DNA of 37,784 nucleotides from an uncultured Peptoniphilus sp. (lineage in GTDB: Bacteria > Bacillota > Clostridia > Tissierellales > Peptoniphilaceae): contig NZ_CAMILN010000015.1 of the NCBI RefSeq assembly GCF_946222045.1, forward strand, positions 1-37,784, in the 5' to 3' direction. Shown one piece after another: positions 1 through 5,830 of the stretch (positions are counted from its first letter, which is position 1; each line of letters begins with the position of its first letter). The notes below the pieces were generated by a model. That model saw nothing but the letters and a program-made list of their open reading frames with translations. It was not told where the DNA came from and did no database searches. Both the position numbers and the translations under genes were made by a program.

Positions 1-8
1 GTATCAAG

Positions 9-32
9 GCTCTTTCCATAAAGGAAAGGAGC
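9..32 (+). promoter_or_regulatory. Hairpin overlapping the int ribosome site
   Basis: An inverted repeat (GCTCTTTCC, then GGAAAGGAGC with one bulged G) folds just upstream of int. Its right arm contains the GGAG Shine-Dalgarno sequence, which could limit integrase translation when the stem forms. The structure is seen; the regulatory effect is inferred. Confidence 0.45.
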
Positions 33-39
33 AAATGCC

Positions 40-1257
40 ATGTCAGAAAAAAGACGTGACAATAAAGGTCGAATCTTAAAGACTGGAGAGAGCCAACGAA
101 AAGACGGAAGATACTTATACAAATATATAGATTCATTTGGAGAACCGCAATTTGTTTACTCGTGGAAACTTGTGGCTACAGACCGAGTACCAGCAGGAAA
201 GCGTGATTGTATCTCACTTAGAGAGAAAATCGCAGAGTTACAGAAAGACATTCATGATGGTATTGATGTTGTAGGAAAGAAAATGACACTCTGCCAGCTT
301 TACGCAAAACAGAACGCTCAAAGACCAAAGGTTAGAAAAAACACTGAAACTGGACGCAAATATCTTATGGATATTTTGAAGAAAGACAAGTTAGGTGTAA
401 GAAGTATTGACAGTATTAAGCCATCAGACGCTAAAGAATGGGCTATTAGAATGAGTGAAAATGGTTATGCTTATCAAACCATCAATAACTACAAACGTTC
501 TTTAAAGGCTTCATTCTATATTGCTATACAAGATGATTGTGTTCGGAAGAATCCATTTGACTTTCAACTGAAAGCAGTTCTTGATGATGATACTGTCCCT
601 AAGACCGTACTAACAGAAGAACAGGAAGAAAAACTGTTAGCCTTTGCAAAAGCTGATAAAACCTACAGCAAAAATTATGATGAAATTCTGATACTCTTAA
701 AAACAGGTCTTCGTATTTCAGAGTTTGGTGGTTTGACACTTCCAGATTTAGATTTTGAGAATCGTCTTGTCAATATAGACCATCAGCTATTGAGAGATAC
801 TGAAATTGGGTACTACATTGAAACACCAAAGACCAAAAGTGGCGAACGTCAAGTTCCTATGGTTGAAGAAGCCTATCAAGCATTTAAGCGAGTGTTAGCG
901 AATCGAAAGAATGATAAGCGTGTTGAGATTGATGGATATAGTGATTTCCTCTTTCTTAATAGAAAGAACTATCCAAAAGTGGCAAGTGATTACAACGGCA
1001 TGATGAAAGGTCTTGTTAAGAAATACAATAAGTATAACGAGGATAAATTGCCACACATCACTCCACATAGTTTGCGACATACATTCTGTACCAACTATGC
1101 AAATGCAGGAATGAATCCAAAGGCATTACAGTACATTATGGGACATGCTAATATAGCCATGACGCTGAACTATTACGCACATGCAACATTCGATTCTGCA
1201 ATGGCAGAAATGAAACGCTTGAATAAAGAGAAGCAACAGGAGCGTCTTGTTGCTTAG
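40..1257 (+). CDS. int: Tn916-type tyrosine recombinase/integrase
   Basis: This enzyme cuts and rejoins the ends of the conjugative transposon for excision and integration. The 405 residues match the length of Tn916 Int and the sequence is recognisable as essentially that protein. Residues 1-75 are the N-terminal arm-binding domain, about 85-180 a SAM-like core-binding domain, and about 190-400 the catalytic domain. The active-site set is visible: Arg in TGLRIS, Lys in KTKSGE, HSLRH, the His of MGHANI, and nucleophile Tyr379 in NYYAH. The start is supported by GGAG nine bases upstream. No frameshift or truncation is present, so the element may still be mobile if its left part is intact. Confidence 0.97.
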   Translation: MSEKRRDNKGRILKTGESQRKDGRYLYKYIDSFGEPQFVYSWKLVATDRVPAGKRDCISLREKIAELQKDIHDGIDVVGKKMTLCQLYAKQNAQRPKVRKNTETGRKYLMDILKKDKLGVRSIDSIKPSDAKEWAIRMSENGYAYQTINNYKRSLKASFYIAIQDDCVRKNPFDFQLKAVLDDDTVPKTVLTEEQEEKLLAFAKADKTYSKNYDEILILLKTGLRISEFGGLTLPDLDFENRLVNIDHQLLRDTEIGYYIETPKTKSGERQVPMVEEAYQAFKRVLANRKNDKRVEIDGYSDFLFLNRKNYPKVASDYNGMMKGLVKKYNKYNEDKLPHITPHSLRHTFCTNYANAGMNPKALQYIMGHANIAMTLNYYAHATFDSAMAEMKRLNKEKQQERLVA

Positions 1258-1270
1258 TAGTACAAATGAA

Positions 1271-1292
1271 TTTACTACTTATTTACCACTTC
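1271..1292 (+). repeat. Paired direct repeats, candidate integrase arm sites (DR2-like)
   Basis: Two adjacent 11-base units, TTTACTACTTA (1271-1281) and TTTACCACTTC (1282-1292), lie just after the int stop. Tn916 Int is known to bind such paired repeats near each transposon end with its N-terminal domain. The identification rests on position and repeat form. Confidence 0.6.
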
Positions 1293-1406
1293 TGACAGCT
1301 AAGACATGAGGAAATATGCAAAGAAACGTGAAGTATCTTCCTACAGTAAAAATACTCGAAAGCACATAGAATAAGGCTTTACGAGCATTTAAGAAAATAT
1401 AAAAAG

Positions 1407-1546
1407 ATAATTAGAAATTTATACTTTGTTTAAAATAAAAATTATTAAATTTGTTATAATATTTGCCGGAGACGGTATTATTTTTATAAACCGTACTTAA
1501 ATATTTATAATTAAATATTTCTCCAAAATAAATTTTTAAGGAGAGA
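1407..1546 (+). promoter_or_regulatory. panC upstream region with -10 box and two inverted repeats
   Basis: A consensus -10 TATAAT is at 1455-1460, but no good -35 is seen 16-18 bases upstream. The leader holds a short hairpin (ACGGT 1472-1476 with ACCGT 1490-1494) and a perfect 9-bp AT-only inverted repeat (1499-1507 with 1512-1520). No known riboswitch class is recognised. The transposon end lies immediately upstream, so the original promoter may have been displaced or altered. Confidence 0.4.
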
Positions 1547-2383
1547 ATGATGAAGGTACTAAGAAATGTACAAGAAGCTTTGGAATTTACTAAAGGAAAT
1601 TACCAAAAGTCTGTGGGTTTGGTTCCTACTATGGGATTTTTGCACGCAGGTCACAAGTCACTTATGGATGAGGCGAGAAAGAACAACGACGTCGTAATCG
1701 TGTCTATTTTTGTAAATCCAACACAATTTGGACCTGGCGAAGACTATGAATCTTACCCAAGAGACGAAGAGAGAGATTTTAAACTCTGTGAAGAAGCTGG
1801 AGTTGATGCAGTTTTCACACCAGACCCAGAGGAGTTTTATCAAAATCACAAAACTTATGTAACTATCGAAGATTTAAAGGACAACTTATGTGGCAAGACT
1901 CGCCCAATTCACTTTAGGGGAGTTTTAACTGTCTTAACAAAGTTATTCCACATCTTTAGACCTACTAGAGCCTACTTTGGCAGGAAGGATGCCCAACAGT
2001 TTTTAATTGTTAAGAAGGCTGTCAAGGACTTAAACTTTGGAATCGAAATTGTTCCTTGCCCAATTAAAAGAGAAGAGGACGGACTTGCAATCTCATCAAG
2101 AAATGTTTACTTGTCTGATGAAGAGAGAAAGGCCGCACCAGTTCTCAATAGGGCCCTAGAAAAGGGAAAGGCTGCCATGAAAAAGGGAATGAAGGCTGAA
2201 GATTTAATTAAAATCATTGAAGATGAAATAAGAACTGAAGACCTTGCTGATATTGAGTATGTTCAAGTTGTTGACACAGAAGAGATAAGGGATATGGACG
2301 TAATAGATAGGGACTGTCTTGTTGCTCTTGCTGTTAGGTTTGGCACAACTAGACTTATAGACAACTTTTTCTTCGAGGTTTGA
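1547..2383 (+). CDS. panC: Pantothenate synthetase (pantoate-beta-alanine ligase)
   Basis: PanC condenses pantoate with beta-alanine using ATP to make pantothenate, the coenzyme A precursor, in the cytoplasm. The 278-residue length is typical. The HIGH-type nucleotide-binding motif is seen as MGFLHAGHKSLM near residue 30. The pantoate site VNPTQFGPGEDYESYPR, the GVLTVLTKLF stretch and the KMSK-like AISSRN segment are all present. Two ATGs are adjacent (1547, 1550) behind AAGGAG; either could be used. The next gene starts one base after the stop, indicating translational coupling. No panB, panE or panD is in the window, so pantoate and beta-alanine supply is not explained locally. Confidence 0.96.
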   Translation: MMKVLRNVQEALEFTKGNYQKSVGLVPTMGFLHAGHKSLMDEARKNNDVVIVSIFVNPTQFGPGEDYESYPRDEERDFKLCEEAGVDAVFTPDPEEFYQNHKTYVTIEDLKDNLCGKTRPIHFRGVLTVLTKLFHIFRPTRAYFGRKDAQQFLIVKKAVKDLNFGIEIVPCPIKREEDGLAISSRNVYLSDEERKAAPVLNRALEKGKAAMKKGMKAEDLIKIIEDEIRTEDLADIEYVQVVDTEEIRDMDVIDRDCLVALAVRFGTTRLIDNFFFEV

Positions 2384-2384
2384 A

Positions 2385-3341
2385 ATGTTTAGAAAAATTT
2401 CAACCTATATAGAAAAATACTTGATTTTAATTATCCTACTTCTTTCTGCAACTGCCCTAAGGTATCCAGATGCCTTTAAGGGAATGACAAATTACACATC
2501 CCTCTTCTTGGCAGCGGCAATGTTTGGGATGGGAACTAGCATAGAAGTCAAGGACTTTAAAAATCTGTTAAAGGAACCAAAACTTATATTTTTGGGAGCC
2601 CTTTGCCAGTACACAATTATGCCCCTCTTGGCACTTTTCTTGTCAGTGATTTTTAAATTGCCAAAGGACATAAGCCTTGGTGTAATCCTTGTTGGGACTT
2701 GCCCTGGTGGTACAGCATCTAATGTTTTGAGTCATATTGCTGAAGGAGATTTGGCCTATTCTGTTCTATTAACAGTTGCCTCAACTCTACTTGCCCCAAT
2801 TTTGACTCCACTTCTAGTCTACATGATGGCAGGATCTCTAGTTGAAGTTTCCTTCATGGCCATGTTTATGTCTATTGTAAAGGTAATTGTCCTTCCAGTG
2901 GGACTGGGAATTATTGCCAATACTATTTTAAAGGAAAGAATTAAGAAGGTGGATTTTATCTTCCCCCTTATTTCTTCTATAGCAATAGCCCTTATCATTG
3001 CAGCTATTGTGGGACTTAATGCAGAAAAAATTATGACTTCAGGGCTTTTAGTCTTTGGAGTAGTTATTATCCACAATATCATGGGCCTTGGCATTGGACT
3101 TGGTCTTGGAAAATTAGTGGGACTTGACTACGACAAGCAGTCAACCCTATCAATTGAAGTTGGCACACAAAACTCTGGTCTTGCAGTAGTTCTTGCAAAT
3201 ACAAACTTTGCCATGAATCCACTTGCAGCCCTACCAGGAGCAATTTTCTCTGTAGTTCAAAACCTAATTGGTTCAATTTTTGCGCATTATAGGGAAAGTC
3301 AAAGAGAAAAGAAGTTAGAAGAAGTTAAATTAAATATATAA
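2385..3341 (+). CDS. BASS-family transporter, candidate pantoate/ketopantoate importer (PanS-like)
   Basis: This is a 318-residue integral membrane protein of the bile acid:sodium symporter (BASS) superfamily, with about nine or ten hydrophobic segments. The family signature is seen in the stretch with GTCPGGTASNVLSHIAEGD near residues 105-125, and a second conserved QNSGLAVVLA motif lies near residue 265. In Salmonella the BASS member PanS takes up ketopantoate. Here the gene begins one base after panC and must use a ribosome site inside panC, so a pantothenate-precursor role is a reasonable inference. The substrate is not proven by sequence; other BASS proteins carry pyruvate, bile acids or 2-keto acids. 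Confidence 0.85.
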   Translation: MFRKISTYIEKYLILIILLLSATALRYPDAFKGMTNYTSLFLAAAMFGMGTSIEVKDFKNLLKEPKLIFLGALCQYTIMPLLALFLSVIFKLPKDISLGVILVGTCPGGTASNVLSHIAEGDLAYSVLLTVASTLLAPILTPLLVYMMAGSLVEVSFMAMFMSIVKVIVLPVGLGIIANTILKERIKKVDFIFPLISSIAIALIIAAIVGLNAEKIMTSGLLVFGVVIIHNIMGLGIGLGLGKLVGLDYDKQSTLSIEVGTQNSGLAVVLANTNFAMNPLAALPGAIFSVVQNLIGSIFAHYRESQREKKLEEVKLNI

Positions 3342-3347
3342 AAATAG

Positions 3348-3384
3348 AACCAAGGTTTAGGTGAAACTAAGCCTTGGTTTTTTA
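3348..3384 (+). terminator. Rho-independent terminator of panC operon
   Basis: The stem AACCAAGG (3348-3355) pairs with CCTTGGTT (3372-3379), extended by TTTAG/CTAAG, and runs straight into a T tract. It lies 7 bp past the transporter stop. Confidence 0.9.
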
Positions 3385-3394
3385 TTGCGATTTT

Positions 3395-3871
3395 TTATTT
3401 TTCGTGGACTCTCTTGCAAGTCATGTGCTGGATGTTAAGGGAAAAGACTAGTGCGTTTTTAAAACTTCTCTCCATAACTCCATTTATTTCTGACATTGAA
3501 GGATAATATCTCCATGCAAGTTCAATTAATTTTTTGGCGGCTAAGTCTCTGTCCTCTATGATTTCGATTTCTCCAAAGGCCACTAGGCTCTTTAGATAGT
3601 AGGACCAGCCATTTTCTGAAAGCTCTTGGTCCCCATAAGTAACAAAGCAGGCCTTATTATTCTTCTTGATGCAGTCGATCTTGTAGCCACTTTTTGCTCC
3701 GTGAAAATAAATTTTATTTTCTTCCTTGTCATATAAAAAATTTATGGGAATAGAATAGGGGTATCCATCTTCTCCATTAAAGGATATGACTCCTCTTTTA
3801 TTTTTCATAAGCAAGCTCTTAGCTTCTTCAAGGGGAAGCTCTTGCTTTATTCTTCTCATTTCTCTAAACAT
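3395..3871 (-). CDS. Pyridoxamine 5'-phosphate oxidase-like flavin-binding protein (NimA/split-barrel family)
   Basis: A 158-residue protein of the FMN-binding split-barrel superfamily, resembling the NimA-like nitroreductase branch. Visible features are the early R-V/I-S-F-N-G-DGYPYSIPINF strand pair (residues 26-46), IYFHGAKSGYKID (53-66) and the NNKACFVTYG strand (about 70-80). These correspond to the flavin-binding barrel of the family. Members reduce or bind flavin and small aromatic substrates, but the substrate cannot be read from sequence. The start has a GAGAGGTG ribosome site. The gene is transcribed divergently from the cupin gene, and the 77-bp gap must hold both promoters. Confidence 0.85.
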   Translation of the reverse strand: MFREMRRIKQELPLEEAKSLLMKNKRGVISFNGEDGYPYSIPINFLYDKEENKIYFHGAKSGYKIDCIKKNNKACFVTYGDQELSENGWSYYLKSLVAFGEIEIIEDRDLAAKKLIELAWRYYPSMSEINGVMERSFKNALVFSLNIQHMTCKRVHEK

Positions 3872-3933
3872 TTTTCACCTCTCTTTTAATTATAGCAAAT
3901 TATTTTGCGCTTATATATTGAGTTTTAAAGTCA

Positions 3934-3942
3934 TGATATAAT
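3934..3942 (+). promoter_or_regulatory. Extended -10 promoter placing transcription start at the cupin ATG
   Basis: TGATATAAT is a perfect extended -10 (TGnTATAAT). No useful -35 is present. The expected start point, about 7 bases past the box, falls on the A of the cupin start codon at 3949, and no Shine-Dalgarno sequence is present. Confidence 0.6.
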
Positions 3943-3948
3943 GAGCCT

Positions 3949-4251
3949 ATGGATAAATTATACAATATTTTTAAAAATATAAAATTCTCTAGAGATGGAG
4001 AAATTGAAGAAAAAATTTATGAAGATGAAGGGATAAAAGTTATTAGGACAATGTCCCTTGACCAAGTCACAGGCTTTTATGACCAAGATGAACTTGAAAT
4101 TGTCTTCTTGTTAAAAGGGAAGGCCCAAATAGAATATGAAGATGGGAGACTTGACCTAGGAGAAGGGGATAGCCTAGTAATAAGACCTCACGAGATCCAC
4201 AAGGTTTCATGGCAGGAAGAGGCAGTGTGGCTCTGTATTTTTAAGAAGTAG
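3949..4251 (+). CDS. Small single-domain cupin protein
   Basis: A 100-residue cupin. The double-stranded beta-helix is recognisable from about residue 35: ELEIVFLLKGKAQIEYEDG is cupin motif 1, and GEGDSLVIRPHEIHKVS is motif 2. The metal ligand set is incomplete: motif 1 lacks the usual HxH, while the motif 2 His residues (HEIH) are present. Such stand-alone cupins are often sensor or sugar-binding modules; no substrate can be assigned. The mRNA may be leaderless, because the -10 box sits only six bases before the ATG. A diverged partial copy of its last 47 codons lies at 5537-5680, part of a larger duplication. Confidence 0.8.
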   Translation: MDKLYNIFKNIKFSRDGEIEEKIYEDEGIKVIRTMSLDQVTGFYDQDELEIVFLLKGKAQIEYEDGRLDLGEGDSLVIRPHEIHKVSWQEEAVWLCIFKK

Positions 4252-4296
4252 GATTTTATTGGAGAGTGGGAAAAATTTCTAAACTTATAAAAATTT
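4234..4296 (+). repeat. 63-bp exact repeat, copy 1 (cupin 3' end and downstream)
   Basis: This is identical base for base to 5663-5725. It covers the last cupin codons and about 45 bp beyond the stop. Similarity continues weakly to about 4307 and then stops where cargo A begins. Confidence 0.9.
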
Positions 4297-4432
4297 GTTA
4301 ATTTGTAAATTGATGAAGATACCTGCTCCCGTCTTTAGGTTTGTCTATTGACTTGATTGTGCCCTGACGGTTGAATATTAAATTTAAAATGTTTATTTTA
4401 CCACCCTGATTCACATAACTCTATTTAAAATT

Positions 4433-4879
4433 TTATACCATCTTTCTCCAATAAAGTTTAAGTGACAAACTCACTAATATTAGAAAAATTCCAGTTATTA
4501 CAAGTGTATAAAAAACAACCATATTAAAATAACTAGCTAAAATAGAAGCTACAAAAATACCAAGTGCTATTTTACCTATTAAATTAGAACCTGATTTTAG
4601 TTTTATAAAATTTTTCCTTTCATCATGTTCATCAATATACAATTCTCTTAGCATTTTATCGTCTTTTAAAGCTTTTCTAATTTTAAACACCCAGAAAATA
4701 CATATTATTTCTATCCCAAATGTTAAGCCAGTAATAAATCCTAATGCTGAATCGTTGAGTCTAGCCTGATCCTTTAATAAAAAATTTCCAATTCCCCAAA
4801 ATATTAGTGCAAAACTTATATATGATTTGTATAATCTTTCCCTTTTTTTCAATACTTCATGATAATTTTTTAAATTCAT
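4433..4879 (-). CDS. Small integral membrane protein paired with XRE regulator
   Basis: A 148-residue protein with about four hydrophobic segments (roughly residues 20-37, 45-66, 101-118 and 121-140). Charged loops follow, including a conserved-looking DEHDERK stretch near residue 83. I do not recognise a named domain. The layout (tiny XRE repressor followed by a small multi-pass membrane protein) is common in Firmicutes, where the membrane partner is usually of unknown function. Its ATG overlaps the stop of the XRE gene by one base (TAATG), so the two are translationally coupled. The genes sit in a stretch flanked by duplicated host sequence (cargo A). Confidence 0.8.
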   Translation of the reverse strand: MNLKNYHEVLKKRERLYKSYISFALIFWGIGNFLLKDQARLNDSALGFITGLTFGIEIICIFWVFKIRKALKDDKMLRELYIDEHDERKNFIKLKSGSNLIGKIALGIFVASILASYFNMVVFYTLVITGIFLILVSLSLKLYWRKMV

Positions 4880-5079
4880 TATTCCTCCTCCTCTAAGTCA
4901 AATACATCTTCAATCTTCAAGTTAAAATATTTAGCTATCTTATAAGCTAATGGCAAAGACGCTATGTATTTTCCGGTTTCTATAGATGTAATAGTTTGCC
5001 TTGTAACTCCAACAATATCAGCAAGTTCAGCTTGGGATAATTTCTTTTCTTTTCTTAATTCAGGAATCCTTGTCTTCAA
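4879..5079 (-). CDS. Small XRE-family (Cro/CI-like) transcriptional regulator
   Basis: A 66-residue single helix-turn-helix protein. The HTH covers about residues 15-36 (LSQAELADIVGVTRQTITSI), followed by the family's ETGKYIASLPLAYKIAKYF helix and an acidic tail. Such mini-repressors bind as dimers and usually autoregulate. The start codon is TTG, chosen because AAGGTG lies about 8 bases upstream and no ATG fits. A palindrome overlapping the -10 box of its own promoter is the likely operator. It is the first gene of a two-gene unit with the membrane protein. Confidence 0.9.
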   Translation of the reverse strand: MKTRIPELRKEKKLSQAELADIVGVTRQTITSIETGKYIASLPLAYKIAKYFNLKIEDVFDLEEEE

Positions 5080-5109
5080 TCAATCACCTTCTTTATATAA
5101 TAAATAAAT

Positions 5110-5151
5110 TACTTATACCATAAGTATAGTTTGCTTTGCATTTATTGTCGA
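5110..5151 (-). promoter_or_regulatory. Promoter and candidate operator of the XRE operon
   Basis: On the minus strand, -35 TCGACA (5151-5146), a 17-bp spacer and -10 TATACT (5128-5123) form a good sigma-70-type promoter. The palindrome TACTTAT-ACC-ATAAGTA (5110-5126) overlaps the -10 box and is a plausible repressor site. Two copies of ATGCAAAG (minus strand; 5134-5141 and 5157-5164) flank the -35 region as a possible second site. Confidence 0.7.
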
Positions 5152-5290
5152 GTTAACTTTGCATAAATGATAAAAATTTAAAATACAATCAATCCCCTGT
5201 CAACATAATCCGATTCACTTGTATCATTGCCATAGCTGATTGACCTATCAAGAGCTATAATTGTAGCAATAACTCCCTCTATCTTTTAGT

Positions 5291-5411
5291 TCTTCATTTT
5301 ATAATATTTTTTCAAAACTACATAAGAAGATTTAAAGATATAATTATGTTTTAAAAAATATTTCAAAACATCTTAACTTAAGTAATAAATAGGCACAAAA
5401 ATAGGGAAGAG
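5291..5411. repeat. 121-bp exact repeat, copy 1
   Basis: It is identical to 7662-7782. It is non-coding DNA immediately downstream of the nfn gene, ending in the left arm of the nfn terminator. The copy's terminator right arm differs (one A.C mismatch in the stem at 5403-5427), so it is weaker. Confidence 0.92.
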
Positions 5412-5450
5412 CTAAAACTCCTCCCTTAATTTTTATCTTTATAATCTTAT

Positions 5451-5536
5451 TTATTTCTCAAAAATTCGTCGATAGACTTTGCGGCATTTTTACCAGCTCC
5501 CATGGCAAGGATTACTGTTGCTGATCCTTTAACTGC
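5451..5536 (-). pseudogene. Fragment of nfn (last 28 codons)
   Basis: On the minus strand this encodes the C-terminal end of the Nfn fusion protein (GSATVILAMGAGKNAA ... DEFLRNK, stop at 5451-5453). Only about five base differences separate it from 7806-7895. It has no start and is cut at 5536 by the junction with the cupin fragment. It is not functional on its own. The single conservative change is Thr to Lys in AVTGSA. Confidence 0.93.
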
Positions 5537-5680
5537 TTAAGGGGCAAGGCCCAAATAGAATATGAAGATGGGAGGAGACTCGATTTAGGACAAGGGGACA
5601 GCCTTGTGATAAGACCCCACGAGATCCACAAGGTTTCATGGCAGGAGAGGGCAGTTTGGCTTTGTATTTTTAAGAAGTAG
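5537..5680 (+). pseudogene. Fragment of cupin gene (last 47 codons)
   Basis: This reads in frame as LRGKAQIEYEDGRRLDLGQG onward to a TAG stop. It matches the native cupin from codon 55 to the end with one inserted Arg and three substitutions, plus many synonymous changes. No start codon or promoter precedes it. The amount of silent divergence suggests a copy from another lineage rather than a recent internal duplication, although the following 63-bp repeat is identical. Confidence 0.92.
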
Positions 5681-5725
5681 GATTTTATTGGAGAGTGGGA
5701 AAAATTTCTAAACTTATAAAAATTT
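5663..5725 (+). repeat. 63-bp exact repeat, copy 2
   Basis: It is identical to 4234-4296 and spans the fragment's stop codon and downstream DNA. Past 5742 the sequence diverges into cargo B, which carries the ABC-F gene. Confidence 0.9.
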
Positions 5726-5798
5726 ATGAACTTGGAAATTATTGTTTTAACATAGAGCGATTTTATTTTTCTAATGTTACATTTTAAAATTAAGTCTT

Positions 5799-5825
5799 AA
5801 AAAAGCACCTACTCTCGTAGATGCT
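5799..5825 (-). terminator. Terminator of the ABC-F gene
   Basis: On the minus strand AGCATCTAC (5825-5817) pairs with GTAGGTGCT (5812-5804) around a GAGA loop, with one G.U pair, and is followed by six T. It begins 6 bp after the ABC-F stop codon. Confidence 0.9.
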
Positions 5826-5830
5826 AAAAT

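Larger units (their letters stand above)
1..1406 (+). mobile_element. Right (integrase) end of a Tn916-family conjugative transposon
   Basis: The window opens inside a Tn916/Tn1545-family integrative conjugative element. The only complete gene is int, followed by about 150 bp of non-coding terminal DNA. That stretch carries the paired 11-bp repeats expected for integrase arm binding and an AT-rich end around 1391-1406. The rest of the element (xis, regulation, tetM or other cargo, conjugation genes) would lie to the left and is not visible. The exact junction with chromosomal DNA is set by memory of the element's end and may be off by about 10 bp. Chromosomal genes (panC onward) begin within 150 bp. 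Confidence 0.85.
5187..5536. repeat. Partial duplicate of the nfn 3' end and its downstream region
   Basis: This segment matches about 7555-7895. Positions 5190-5290 are diverged, 5291-5411 are identical, and the rest is near-identical and reaches 28 codons into the nfn coding region. It ends abruptly at 5536, where sequence homologous to the cupin gene begins. The native copy continues past AACTGC (7890-7895) without interruption, so 5536/5537 is a recombination junction. Confidence 0.9.

Noticed and set aside
895..1080. Minus-strand open frame inside int, and many similar frames opposite panC, nfn, TRAP, thiC and hutU
   Set aside because: They have no ribosome site, lie fully inside strongly supported genes in other frames, and show no protein-like composition.
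1499..1520. Perfect 9-bp inverted repeat before panC as an operator
   Set aside because: It is made only of A and T in very AT-rich DNA, so chance is likely; noted only as part of the upstream region.
5537..5680. A second complete cupin gene
   Set aside because: Only the last 47 codons are present, without a start, ribosome site or promoter; it is a fragment created by the rearrangement.
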